The position numbers were made by a program, and so were the translations under genes. Positions 15,490-23,684 of a stretch of 35,634 nucleotides of DNA are shown here, piece after piece; the first letter of the stretch is position 1, and each line of letters begins with the position of its first letter. Source of the DNA: Bacilli bacterium (GTDB taxonomy: Bacteria; Bacillota_I; Bacilli_A; RF39; UBA660); contig JAFQES010000012.1 of the NCBI GenBank assembly GCA_017398945.1, forward strand, positions 1 to 35,634. Reading direction: 5' to 3'. The notes beneath the pieces were generated by a model. That model was not told the origin of the DNA, ran no database searches, and worked only from the letters and a program-made list of their open reading frames with translations.

Positions 15490-16695
15490 CTTTCCTTCAA
15501 CATTTTTAGCTATCAACATAGATGCGGTAACATCTCCTACTACATTCATCGTTGTAGCTGGAGCATCGGCAATAAGTCCAATTGCATGGATTATTGGGAA
15601 AGCAGTAGCAGCAGGTAGTCCATATAATGAGACTATCAAAAGATCTCCGACTATATTTCCATCTGGTACCCCAGCTGTAACACAACTAGAGATAATTGCT
15701 ACTAGAATTGCTAGCAATAAAGTTGTAATCCCCGTAAAGTCGCGTCCAAATACCGCAAACAAGAAAGCAATTTTTATTATTACTAACAAAGCACTACCTT
15801 CCATATGCATTGTTGCTCCTGTTGACAAAGTTAATTCACTTATATCATCTGGAACCCCGATTTTCTTGGCTGCATCTATATTAGTTGGTAAAGTAGCTAA
15901 AGAACTTTGGGTTCCTAGCGATGTAACAACACTATTAATAATATTTTTATAAAATAATTTAATTCCCTTTTTTCCACCAGCTATATAAGCATATAAAGTA
16001 TAGAAAACAAAGAAGAATAATATACATACTACTAAGTAAATTATAAAACTTTTTAAATAGCCAGTTAAAAGTTGAGGCCCTAAATCAGCAATTAAACAAG
16101 CAAAGCAAGCACTCATTCCAATTGGAGCATAATACATAATGTATTTTACTAATTTTAGCATTACTTTTGATCCTTGTTCTAAGAAATCTTTAAATACTGT
16201 TGATTTTTCTTTTAAGTTTCCAGTGGCTAATCCTACAAACACAGAGATTATAATTAAAGCAAACATATTTGATCTTGATAATAATGCTGAAAAATCGTTT
16301 ACTGTTAACATCGAAGCTATTTGTTCACCTATATTTACTTTAGTAACTGCTTCGGTAGCATCTAAAGCTATTTCTTTAGCTCCCATAGGACTTATAAATG
16401 ACATAACTATAGTCATAACAATTCCAGCAATAGCAACAGTAATTAGAAATGTTAAAAAAATATGTTTTAATAATTTTCCTAATCTCTTAACATTTTTGAT
16501 GTTAGCAATTGAACTAGAAATAGTAAAGAATACTAACGGAACAACAATTGTAAAACATAAATTAACAAATATTGTCCCTAAAGGTTTTATAACTAAGATA
16601 TCTTCTTTAAAAATCAACCCTAGTATTACCCCTAATATTATTGAAGATAGTAAAATGAAGGAAGTTTTATAGTTTTCCCAAAACTTTTTAAACAA
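15469..16695 (-). CDS. DAACS-family sodium:amino acid/dicarboxylate symporter
   Basis: An elevator-type secondary transporter of the GltPh family. It has eight or so hydrophobic segments. Hairpin 1 is recognisable as SLGTQSSLATLP, TM7 as TGATMHMEGSALL (NMDGT in relatives), hairpin 2 as CVTAGVPDGNIVG, and TM8 as DAPATTMNVVGD. Aligned on the final VGD, the arginine that binds the side-chain carboxylate of glutamate/aspartate (Arg397 of GltPh) is Ala here, while the TM8 Asp394 and Asn401 equivalents remain. This points to a neutral or otherwise different substrate. The start is TTG with AAGGAG upstream. Monocistronic, with its own terminator. Confidence 0.88.
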   Translation of the reverse strand: MFKKFWENYKTSFILLSSIILGVILGLIFKEDILVIKPLGTIFVNLCFTIVVPLVFFTISSSIANIKNVKRLGKLLKHIFLTFLITVAIAGIVMTIVMSFISPMGAKEIALDATEAVTKVNIGEQIASMLTVNDFSALLSRSNMFALIIISVFVGLATGNLKEKSTVFKDFLEQGSKVMLKLVKYIMYYAPIGMSACFACLIADLGPQLLTGYLKSFIIYLVVCILFFFVFYTLYAYIAGGKKGIKLFYKNIINSVVTSLGTQSSLATLPTNIDAAKKIGVPDDISELTLSTGATMHMEGSALLVIIKIAFLFAVFGRDFTGITTLLLAILVAIISSCVTAGVPDGNIVGDLLIVSLYGLPAATAFPIIHAIGLIADAPATTMNVVGDVTASMLIAKNVEGKDWLDKK

Positions 16696-16809
16696 AAAAT
16701 CATCACTCCTTTTTTAATTGTATTTGTTTAAAGTATTGTTACAATTATATTATATTATAAATAGCAAGCATTTTTTATATTTTTTTGATATATTTACACT
16801 CCTTTGACG

Positions 16810-17964
16810 TTATAAACCGCTGGTTATTAATTTTAAATTCTTTTTAAAATAATCGAATATATTGGCTTTTTGAACATTTTCTAAAACGATAATATCCACT
16901 TCTTTAATAACTTCGTTAGAACTATTTTTTATTTGAGCTTTTCCTACAACATCACCTTTTTTTAATGGTGCTTTTACTTCATTAATTTTTAAAGTGTATT
17001 GATATTTTTCATTAGGATTTACACTGGTCTTATTAAGTAAGTGAGTGGCATCCTCTTTTAAATAAACTTCTATTTGTTGTTTTTTACCGTTGATAACTTT
17101 TACTTTTCCTAAAGATTTATCAGCTTTTAGAATTGTTTGTAACTCAAAACTATTAAATCCATAGTTTAGTAATTTTACAGTGTCACCACTTCTTAAATCG
17201 CTTGATTCTACACCCATAACTACTGTGATAAGGCGCATGTTACCTTTTTTAGCTGTAGCAGTTAAACAATATTTGGCTGTTGAAGTAAATCCAGTTTTTA
17301 AGCCATCTACTCCATCATAAAACCGAACTAATTTATTAGTATTAACAAGCCATGTTGTAGAGCCATCTGGTTTTGGCATGTAATATTCATAAATACTAGT
17401 GAATTCTAATATTTTTTCATGTTTAACTAACTCTTTTGCCATTACAGACATATCTTTTGCTGTTGTATAATGGTTTTCTGAATCTAATCCATGAGGATTA
17501 TCAAAATGCGTATTTAATAATCCTAGTTTTTGAGCTTTTTCATTCATCATTTCAACAAACTTCTCAACACTACCAGCAACTTTTTCGGCTAAAGCAACAA
17601 CGGCATCATTTCCAGATGCAATGGCTATGCCTTTTAATAATTCTTCTACAGGATATTTTTCTCCTGCTTGTAAAAATACTTGACTGCCACCCATACTTGC
17701 AGCTGTAGGACTTATTTCTACTTCATCAGTAAGTTTTAATCTTCCTTCATCTATCGCTTCCATAATTAGAAGCATACTCATTACTTTAGTCATGGATGCT
17801 GGTGGTAGTTTTTCGTCCGGATTTTTTTCGTATAAGACTTTTCCGGTACTTGTTTCAATTAAGATTGCGCTTTTAGAGTTTGGCGCTAAATCTTCTTCCG
17901 CTTTTACCGGTATTATATTTATTACAAAAAGCACTATCATAAAAAAAAGCATTTTCTTTAACAT
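16810..17964 (-). CDS. D-alanyl-D-alanine carboxypeptidase (DacF/PBP5 type)
   Basis: A class C penicillin-binding protein that trims the terminal D-Ala from peptidoglycan stem peptides outside the cell. It has a signal peptide with likely cleavage after VKA at residue 22. The active site is complete: Ser57-Met-Thr-Lys60, Ser117-Gly-Asn119 and Lys223-Thr-Gly225. A C-terminal beta domain (PBP5_C) follows, and the final FDYFKKNLKLITSGL is an amphipathic membrane anchor. AGAGGTG precedes the ATG. In Bacillus subtilis dacF lies immediately upstream of spoIIAA; here it is in the same order but separated by the symporter and LCP genes, which supports a DacF identity. Confidence 0.93.
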   Translation of the reverse strand: MLKKMLFFMIVLFVINIIPVKAEEDLAPNSKSAILIETSTGKVLYEKNPDEKLPPASMTKVMSMLLIMEAIDEGRLKLTDEVEISPTAASMGGSQVFLQAGEKYPVEELLKGIAIASGNDAVVALAEKVAGSVEKFVEMMNEKAQKLGLLNTHFDNPHGLDSENHYTTAKDMSVMAKELVKHEKILEFTSIYEYYMPKPDGSTTWLVNTNKLVRFYDGVDGLKTGFTSTAKYCLTATAKKGNMRLITVVMGVESSDLRSGDTVKLLNYGFNSFELQTILKADKSLGKVKVINGKKQQIEVYLKEDATHLLNKTSVNPNEKYQYTLKINEVKAPLKKGDVVGKAQIKNSSNEVIKEVDIIVLENVQKANIFDYFKKNLKLITSGL

Positions 17965-18041
17965 AAATTTTCACCTCTAGTAAAAATTATGTCATTAAAT
18001 GCTTTTTAGACTTAAAAATTATTTTTCACTCTTATCTTTGT

Positions 18042-20201
18042 TTATTTTTTTGATTTCTTTTCTTCTTTTTTATTTTCTTTTGATTTTGGTAAAGCTTCTT
18101 TACGACTTAAATTAAGTCTTCCACGATTATCATATCCTAATGCTTTAACAACCATTTCATCACCAACTTTAAATAAATCAGATGGTTTTTCAACTCTTTC
18201 ATGAGCTAAGTGAGAAACATGAACTAATCCTTCGCATCCTGGCCATAGTTCAACGAAGCAGCCGAAGTCTTCAACTTTTGTTACTACACCATTATATAAA
18301 TCTCCCGGCTCAACTTCTCTGATAATTTCTTCAATCATCTTACGAGCTTTAGCAATTATTTCTTTATCAGAATGATAAATAATTACTCTACCATCATCTT
18401 CTAAATCAATTTTGACAGCATCTTTATCATTTACAGCAGCAACATTACTTGATTCTAAAATGATTCTTGTAATTGTTTCTCCACCACGTCCGATAACTTC
18501 TTTGATTTTATCTGGATTAATTGTAAATGTTTCAATTTTTGGAGCATATTCACTTAATTCTTCACGTGGACTTTCAATTACATCAGCCATTACATCTAAA
18601 ATTTCCATACGTGCTTTTTTAGCTTGTTCTAAAGCTTCTTTTAAGATTGCTTTAGTAACGCCTTTTATTTTAATGTCCATTTGTAGAGCACAAACTCCTT
18701 TACGAGTTCCTGCTACTTTAAAGTCCATATCTCCCATATGATCTTCTAAGCCTTGAATATCTGTTAGAATTGTATATTTTTTACCATTAGAGATTAATCC
18801 CATAGCAATTCCCGCAACTGGAGCTTTGATTGGAACTCCGGCAGCCATTAAACTTAAACATCCTGCACAAATAGTTGCTTGTGAACTTGATCCATTACTT
18901 TCTAAAACTTCACTTACAACACGTACTGTGTATGGGAATTCTTCTTCACTTGGCATTACTTGAAGTAAAGCTCTTTCTCCTAAAGCCCCGTGACCAATTT
19001 CTCTTCTTCCTGGAGCACCATAACGACCTGTTTCTCCTACTGAGAAAGCTGGGAAGTTATAATGTAACATAAATCTTTTAGTATCTTCTAATCCAAGACC
19101 ATCTAAAACTTGATGTTCTCCTAAAGCTCCTAAAGTTGTAACTGCTAGAGCTTGAGTTTCTCCTCTTGTAAATACAGCTGATCCATGAGTACGTGGAAGT
19201 AAATCGATCATAGCACTTAAAGGTCTTATTTCATCCATCTTACGTCCATCTGGTCTAATTTTTTTGTCAGTGATTAGGCGTCTAACTTCATCACCTTCAA
19301 TTTTATCAACAACTTTTTTAACTTGTTTTAATAAGTCATCAATATTTTCTTCATCTTTATAAACTTCTGTAAAGTTTTCAATTGTTTCTTCTTTTACTTC
19401 ATCAATTCGAGCATATTTTTCTAATTTATCTTTAATTTGAATAGCTTCTAACATTTTGTCTTTAGCAAATTCAGTAACAGCTTTTTCTAAATCTTCATCT
19501 ATTTTTGCTAAAGTAAGTTCTACTTTTTCTTTACCAATTTCATCGATGATTTCTTGTTGGAATTCACATAACACTTTAATTTGTTCATGTCCAAACATAA
19601 TTGCTTCTAGCATTTCTTTTTCGGTTAGTTCGTTTGCTCCAGCTTCAACCATACAAATAGCATCCTTTGTTCCTGCTACTGTTAAGTTTAAAGTACTTTC
19701 TTCTAATTCATCAGCAGTTGGGTTGATAATATATCTTTTACCAATTTTTCCAACTACCACTCCTGCTACTGGTCCATCAAACGGTATATTACTGATTCCT
19801 AAAGCTAAACTTGAACCAAATAACGCTGTCATTACTGGCGAATTATCTTGATCAACAGATAATACAGTATTTACTACTTGAATTTCATTACGTAAATTTT
19901 CATCAAACATTGGTCTGATTGGACGGTCAATTAGTCTTGCAGCTAATGTTGCTTCATCACTTGGGCGCCCTTCTCTTTTAATAAATCCACCTGGGATTTT
20001 TCCTACTGAATATAATTTTTCTTGATATAAAACTTGTAGCGGAAAGAAATCTTGTGTTACAGCATTTTTTCCCATTACCGCAGCAGTTAAAACAACTGTA
20101 TCACCATATCTTACTAATACTGATCCATTAGATTGTTTTGCTAACATACCATTTTCTACAACGATTTTACGCCCTAAAAAATCTAATTCAAATTTTTTCA
20201 T
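18042..20201 (-). CDS. pnp: Polyribonucleotide nucleotidyltransferase (PNPase)
   Basis: PNPase degrades RNA 3'-to-5' with phosphate and is a core degradosome enzyme. It has two RNase PH domains: the N-terminal one begins [17 protein letters not shown] and includes [11 protein letters not shown], and the catalytic second one contains [17 protein letters not shown] and the run ending SGGETI-like [14 protein letters not shown] of the KH domain. The C-terminal S1 domain is [23 protein letters not shown], followed by a Lys/Glu-rich tail. The ATG at 20201 has AAGGAGTGAG nine bases upstream; an in-frame GTG at 20210 lies inside that site and is unlikely. Total 719 residues, normal. It follows rpsO, the usual pairing. 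Confidence 0.97.
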   Translation of the reverse strand: MKKFELDFLGRKIVVENGMLAKQSNGSVLVRYGDTVVLTAAVMGKNAVTQDFFPLQVLYQEKLYSVGKIPGGFIKREGRPSDEATLAARLIDRPIRPMFDENLRNEIQVVNTVLSVDQDNSPVMTALFGSSLALGISNIPFDGPVAGVVVGKIGKRYIINPTADELEESTLNLTVAGTKDAICMVEAGANELTEKEMLEAIMFGHEQIKVLCEFQQEIIDEIGKEKVELTLAKIDEDLEKAVTEFAKDKMLEAIQIKDKLEKYARIDEVKEETIENFTEVYKDEENIDDLLKQVKKVVDKIEGDEVRRLITDKKIRPDGRKMDEIRPLSAMIDLLPRTHGSAVFTRGETQALAVTTLGALGEHQVLDGLGLEDTKRFMLHYNFPAFSVGETGRYGAPGRREIGHGALGERALLQVMPSEEEFPYTVRVVSEVLESNGSSSQATICAGCLSLMAAGVPIKAPVAGIAMGLISNGKKYTILTDIQGLEDHMGDMDFKVAGTRKGVCALQMDIKIKGVTKAILKEALEQAKKARMEILDVMADVIESPREELSEYAPKIETFTINPDKIKEVIGRGGETITRIILESSNVAAVNDKDAVKIDLEDDGRVIIYHSDKEIIAKARKMIEEIIREVEPGDLYNGVVTKVEDFGCFVELWPGCEGLVHVSHLAHERVEKPSDLFKVGDEMVVKALGYDNRGRLNLSRKEALPKSKENKKEEKKSKK

Positions 20202-20229
20202 TTTTCTCACTCCTTTATAAAATAAAAGA

Positions 20230-20246
20230 CACTAAAAATTTTAGTG
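20230..20246 (-). other. rpsO-pnp intercistronic hairpin
   Basis: Near-perfect palindrome CACTAAAA/TTTTAGTG just after the rpsO stop, followed on the minus strand by TCTTTTATTTT. It could act as an attenuating terminator or an RNase processing site between rpsO and pnp. Confidence 0.5.
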
Positions 20247-20247
20247 C

Positions 20248-20517
20248 CTATTTTCTTAAATTTAATTTTTTAATTACTTCACGGTAGCTTACTACATCTT
20301 TATCTTTTAAGTAACTTAAAAGTTTCTTTCTTCTACCAACTTTCATAAACAATCCTCTTTTTGAATGGAAGTCATGTTTATGTTCTTTTAAGTGTTCAGT
20401 TAAATCGTTAATTTCTTTTGTTAAGATAGCGATTTGAACTTCTGAACTTCCTACATCATTTTTTGATTTTGCAAATTCTTTAATGATGCTTGCTTTTTCT
20501 TCTTTACTTAAAGCCAT
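20248..20517 (-). CDS. rpsO: 30S ribosomal protein S15
   Basis: S15 binds 16S rRNA early in assembly of the 30S platform. The protein is [15 protein letters not shown], then [32 protein letters not shown] and [15 protein letters not shown], all universal. The ATG at 20517 is fixed by a perfect AAGGAGG seven bases upstream and gives 89 residues, the standard length. The frame extends 13 codons further upstream but these are leader RNA. It is the first gene of the rpsO-pnp operon. Confidence 0.98.
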   Translation of the reverse strand: MALSKEEKASIIKEFAKSKNDVGSSEVQIAILTKEINDLTEHLKEHKHDFHSKRGLFMKVGRRKKLLSYLKDKDVVSYREVIKKLNLRK

Positions 20518-20557
20518 TTTAGTTTCCTCCTTTATTTTATTATTCGGTTTTATCATA

Positions 20558-20582
20558 GACTAGAATTGGAGAATCTCTAATC
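20558..20582 (-). promoter_or_regulatory. Possible S15 leader hairpin
   Basis: In the rpsO leader the minus strand folds GATTAGA with TCTAGTC (7 pairs, one G-T, 11-nt loop). S15 commonly represses its own mRNA through a structured leader; this hairpin is a candidate for that, by position only. Confidence 0.35.
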
Positions 20583-20602
20583 CAAGAAAAAACTACATGT
20601 TA

Positions 20603-20631
20603 ATTATATTATAGAACTTCCTAAAAATCAA
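20603..20631 (-). promoter_or_regulatory. rpsO promoter
   Basis: TTGATT (20631-20626), 17-bp spacer, TATAAT (20608-20603). A housekeeping-type promoter about 80 nt before the rpsO start. Confidence 0.75.
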
Positions 20632-20642
20632 TCTTTTATTTT

Positions 20643-21305
20643 TTAAACATTTCTTGATGATAAAGCTTCATTTAAGCCAGTAACAATCTGATTTAAATGG
20701 CTATTTTCTTTGGCATAATAACAAATAAGTGTGTTAAGCGTTCCATCTGATTGAATAAGTTTGGCAACATCTTTATAACTTATCTCGCTATCTTCATCTC
20801 CACCAAATTGTTCTTTATCAAAGTAAGCAAAATCTCCATTAATATTAATTTCTGTATATTCTTTATTAGGATATGAAATAATCGTTGTACATTCGTCCGT
20901 AACATTATTACTTTTTTCCAACTGAAAAACACTATTAATAACTTCAGCTTTATAACAAGTCGTTATCTCTGGGGTTATTAAAGCATATTCTATCGAACTA
21001 ACATAAGGCATTTTATTTTGATTTTCATTTTTATGAGAAATTGCTAGCGAAACTCCAACTGCCTTCATAGATGAGTGGGCATTTAAAATATTACTATCAT
21101 TAATATAATCTTCAAATGGTTCCATATAAGGTATCCCTATAAGCGAAATTTCTCGGTTACTTGGAATCCATTTAGCATATAATTTTACATCCATTTCTTC
21201 ATTATTATCCGTATCAAATAATCTTATTTGTTTTTTACTATCATTATCTACAACTAAATTAATTCCTAAACCATTTAATAAATTATTGACATTACTTAAA
21301 TCCAT
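20643..21305 (-). CDS. Hypothetical cytoplasmic protein
   Basis: I do not recognise this 220-residue protein. It is acidic, has no signal peptide or membrane segment, and is predicted mixed alpha/beta. It opens with MDLSNVNNLLNGLGINLVV, and the C-terminal third has an acidic patch (FDKEQFGGDEDSE) followed by a helix. Three of its four cysteines are in the C-terminal half. It is monocistronic, with an excellent housekeeping promoter of its own and GAGAGGAAG before the ATG, so it is likely well expressed. It ends just before the rpsO promoter. Confidence 0.7.
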   Translation of the reverse strand: MDLSNVNNLLNGLGINLVVDNDSKKQIRLFDTDNNEEMDVKLYAKWIPSNREISLIGIPYMEPFEDYINDSNILNAHSSMKAVGVSLAISHKNENQNKMPYVSSIEYALITPEITTCYKAEVINSVFQLEKSNNVTDECTTIISYPNKEYTEININGDFAYFDKEQFGGDEDSEISYKDVAKLIQSDGTLNTLICYYAKENSHLNQIVTGLNEALSSRNV

Positions 21306-21335
21306 ACTTTTTTTCTTCCTCTCTACACGGGATAT

Positions 21336-21364
21336 ATTATACTTTTATCGTGCAGATTTGTCAA
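21336..21364 (-). promoter_or_regulatory. Consensus promoter of the hypothetical gene, with flanking inverted repeat
   Basis: Perfect TTGACA (21364-21359), 17-bp spacer, perfect TATAAT (21341-21336). An imperfect inverted repeat, CTACACG at 21323-21329 and CGTGCAG at 21349-21355, brackets the -10 and could be an operator. Confidence 0.8.
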
Positions 21365-21392
21365 CTTTGTAAAACTTAACTATTGATACGTT

Positions 21393-21977
21393 TTAAGCTT
21401 TTTTACTGTATCCAGCTTCATCTAAGAATGTTCTTAATTCCGCCCTACTTAATCCTCCGATATAACCATCAATCAATTTGCCATCTTTAAAGATAACAAA
21501 TGTTGGAGTATAACCTTCATCTTTTAGAAATGCACCGATTGTTTTAGTAACCGCATCTTTACCTTTTATTTCAATTTCTTGTTTCTTAGTCAACTTTTTA
21601 GTAAATGTTGACCACTCTTTTGACTTTTTATCTAGTTCTTTAAAATTTAAATAATTAACTTCAATACCATATTCTTTTGATACATCTACTAGTTTAGGAA
21701 CAAACAATTCACATGGTTCACAACCTTCATAACCAATATAAATAAATGTTATTTCTTCTGATTTTATAAGTTCTAATACTTCTGATAAAGTAGATTTATT
21801 AAATGCTTCAGTTGTTTTTATTTCTTCTTTTAATTCAGTTGACTTATTATCCTTTAATTCTTTATTATCTTTAATTAAACTAATAATTAATAATATAACT
21901 AGTAAAATTCCTATTACTATCAAAAATTTATCTACTTTTTTAGCTTGAATTTTTTTCTTATTCTTTTTCTTAGACAT
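21393..21977 (-). CDS. Membrane-anchored thioredoxin-like protein
   Basis: A thiol-disulfide protein facing outside the membrane. A Lys-rich N-terminus is followed by one transmembrane helix (about residues 18-36), a charged linker, and then a thioredoxin fold. The active site is Cys86-Glu-Pro-Cys89 in GYEGCEPCELF, the cis-proline loop is TPTFVIFKDG, and the final helix is SRAELRTFLDEAG. CEPC is an unusual dipeptide between the cysteines, so its redox potential may differ from CGPC thioredoxins. An AGAGGTAATGTT site precedes the ATG. Whether it is an oxidase, reductase or isomerase cannot be told. No DsbD/CcdA partner is visible. Confidence 0.85.
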   Translation of the reverse strand: MSKKKNKKKIQAKKVDKFLIVIGILLVILLIISLIKDNKELKDNKSTELKEEIKTTEAFNKSTLSEVLELIKSEEITFIYIGYEGCEPCELFVPKLVDVSKEYGIEVNYLNFKELDKKSKEWSTFTKKLTKKQEIEIKGKDAVTKTIGAFLKDEGYTPTFVIFKDGKLIDGYIGGLSRAELRTFLDEAGYSKKA

Positions 21978-22126
21978 AACATTACCTCTTTGTCTTTATA
22001 TTATACTAATTTATCTGTTGTTTGCAAGTTCATTTTTATAATGTGTATATGTTTATAATTTTTATAAATTAAATATTTAATTTTGATAATTTATATATTA
22101 TAATACCTAAATATAAATTAAATGGG

Positions 22127-23140
22127 GTGATTGCAATTAATACGTTGCTAGATATGTTGAATAAAATTAACGAATTTTATAAAGAAGCCAAAGAAAATTG
22201 TAAGCATTTTAAGGCAGACGGTCACGAAGATTGTATAACTGAAGACGACTTTGATATGGACGAAAACAATTTAGAGTATATTGGTGAAGTAGAAAATCAA
22301 ATTCATGATAAAATTCAAGCTATGGCATTTTCTGACAGGAATGAATACGAAAATTTAATATCATTACTTATAATTTATTTTTATACAATTATAGCTAAAG
22401 GTGAATACTATGAAAATTTAAAAAAAGCTGAAGACGAAGATGAATACGAAGAAATATACGATGAATTAATAGAAATGATTATTAACTTAAACAAAGACGA
22501 TCTGATTAGTAGCATGGAAAATCAAGAAAACACATATTTATACGAATTAATAAGATTTGTTATTCAAAATGAAGTACAACATTATGAATATGAAAGCATT
22601 GAAGTTGAAGAAGATTATGATGATATTTTGTATATAAGATATACTTTACAAAAAGACGAAGGAATTAGAATTTATAAAAAATTTCATCCTAATTTAAAGC
22701 TAGATCTAACTCTTTTTGAACATCAGTTAAAAAAAGAAGAAATTTTTAAGAAGATGCAAGAAATTAAAATTAAAAACCTAACAGGTTTCTTTTATGCATT
22801 TAATTTAGTAAAAAGCCAATTAAAAACTAACACTTATATAAAATTAGTTTTAAGAAATATCTTATATGAAATCAAAGATAAAAATTTAATGCAAAAAATC
22901 AAAGAAATTCTTTTATCATATTATTATGTTTATCAAAAAAATCATAACGAAGAATTTTATGAAGAATCTTTTTTTAACATAGATGTAAAAAATGCTTTTG
23001 ACGATACTAGGGACTTTGTGTTAGCATGTGACCATGTCGTAAAATGTTTTTGTAATTTTGACATGAATGAATATTATAAACTTTTAAATAATTTATCCGA
23101 AGAAGAAAAACAAAAATTAAGTTTAACCAAAAAAAATTGA
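22127..23140 (+). CDS. Acidic helical protein of unknown function
   Basis: I do not recognise this protein. About 330 residues, strongly acidic in the first half (runs such as EDEDEYEEIYDE and VEEDYDDI), and almost all predicted helix. It has no signal peptide or convincing membrane span. Six cysteines are scattered, one pair as CFCNF near the end. The start is uncertain: GTG at 22127 lies inside a GGGGTGA site, and a TTG at 22145 or a rare start in between would be better placed. It is transcribed alone; a TATAAT at 22099-22104 is a possible -10, and a strong terminator overlaps the stop. Confidence 0.65.
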   Translation: MIAINTLLDMLNKINEFYKEAKENCKHFKADGHEDCITEDDFDMDENNLEYIGEVENQIHDKIQAMAFSDRNEYENLISLLIIYFYTIIAKGEYYENLKKAEDEDEYEEIYDELIEMIINLNKDDLISSMENQENTYLYELIRFVIQNEVQHYEYESIEVEEDYDDILYIRYTLQKDEGIRIYKKFHPNLKLDLTLFEHQLKKEEIFKKMQEIKIKNLTGFFYAFNLVKSQLKTNTYIKLVLRNILYEIKDKNLMQKIKEILLSYYYVYQKNHNEEFYEESFFNIDVKNAFDDTRDFVLACDHVVKCFCNFDMNEYYKLLNNLSEEEKQKLSLTKKN

Positions 23141-23170
23141 TAGTCTTATTTATAACGACTATCTTTTTTT
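23139..23170 (+). terminator. Terminator of the acidic protein gene
   Basis: GATAGTC/GACTATC (7 bp, 11-nt loop) followed by seven T; the stem begins within the TGA stop. Confidence 0.85.
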
Positions 23171-23173
23171 ACA

Positions 23174-23198
23174 AAATAAAAACTGACAATCGTCAGTT
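23174..23198 (-). terminator. Terminator of the five-tRNA operon
   Basis: AACTGAC/GTCAGTT with a 4-nt loop, then TTTATTTT on the minus strand, just past tRNA-Lys. It faces the convergent terminator of the neighbouring gene. Confidence 0.8.
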
Positions 23199-23209
23199 AA
23201 TATTTAAAA

Positions 23210-23285
23210 TGGTGTCCCGCCCGAGATTCGAACTCGGGACCCTTTGATTAAAAGTCAAATGCTCTACCTGCTGAGCTAACGGGAC
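23210..23285 (-). tRNA. tRNA-Lys (anticodon TTT)
   Basis: Acceptor GTCCCGT/GCGGGAC (one G-T), anticodon arm TTTGA-CTTTTAA-TCAAA, T-loop TTCGAAT, discriminator A, encoded CCA. Last gene of the operon. Confidence 0.96.
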
Positions 23286-23288
23286 ATC

Positions 23289-23364
23289 TGGCTGCCTCGG
23301 GTGGGTTCGAACCACCGGAATGTCAGAGTCAAAGTCTGATGCCTTACCACTTGGCTACGAGGCA
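23289..23364 (-). tRNA. tRNA-Gln (anticodon TTG)
   Basis: Acceptor TGCCTCG/CGAGGCA, anticodon arm TCAGA-CTTTGAC-TCTGA, discriminator G, encoded CCA. A second glutamine isoacceptor (CTG) lies next to gltX. Confidence 0.96.
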
Positions 23365-23370
23365 ATACCG

Positions 23371-23454
23371 TGGTGGAGGGAGATGGATTTGAACCATCGA
23401 ACCCGAAAGAACAGATTTACAGTCTGCCGCGTTTGACCACTTCGCTATCCCTCC
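23371..23454 (-). tRNA. tRNA-Tyr (anticodon GTA)
   Basis: Acceptor GGAGGGA/TCCCTCC, anticodon arm GCAGA-CTGTAAA-TCTGT, long variable arm as expected for bacterial tRNA-Tyr, discriminator A, encoded CCA. Confidence 0.96.
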
Positions 23455-23459
23455 GTAAA

Positions 23460-23535
23460 TGGTGCCGACAGAGGGAATCGAACCCCCAACCTACTGATTA
23501 CAAGTCAGTTGCGCTACCAATTACGCTATGTCGGC
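23460..23535 (-). tRNA. tRNA-Thr (anticodon TGT)
   Basis: Acceptor GCCGACA/TGTCGGC, anticodon arm ACTGA-CTTGTAA-TCAGT, discriminator A, encoded CCA. Confidence 0.96.
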
Positions 23536-23542
23536 AAAAAAA

Positions 23543-23619
23543 TGGTGGGCGCTATAGGACTCGAACCTATGACCCCCTGCTTGTAAGGCAGGTGCTCTAA
23601 CCAACTGAGCTAAGCGCCC
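23543..23619 (-). tRNA. tRNA-Val (anticodon TAC)
   Basis: Acceptor GGGCGCT/AGCGCCC, anticodon loop CTTACAA giving TAC, T-loop TTCGAGT, discriminator A, encoded CCA. First gene of the operon. Confidence 0.96.
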
Positions 23620-23638
23620 ATAACACTGGACGTAATTA

Positions 23639-23667
23639 AATATAACATTTTAGTTAAAAGATGTCAA
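23639..23667 (-). promoter_or_regulatory. Promoter of the tRNA operon
   Basis: TTGACA (23667-23662), 17-bp spacer ending in TG-T, then TATATT (23644-23639). The TG gives an extended -10. It drives Val-Thr-Tyr-Gln-Lys. Confidence 0.85.
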
Positions 23668-23684
23668 TTAATTTTTGCAAAATT

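Noticed and set aside
16139-16672. A 177-codon + strand frame
   Set aside because: It lies wholly opposite the symporter gene, which has full family motifs; the frame has no RBS and no recognisable protein pattern.
23370-23600. An open + strand frame of 76 codons across the tRNA cluster
   Set aside because: It is antisense to tRNA-Tyr, Thr and Val. Peptides such as GDGFEPSN and RYRTRTYDP are the well-known artefact of translating tRNA genes backwards.
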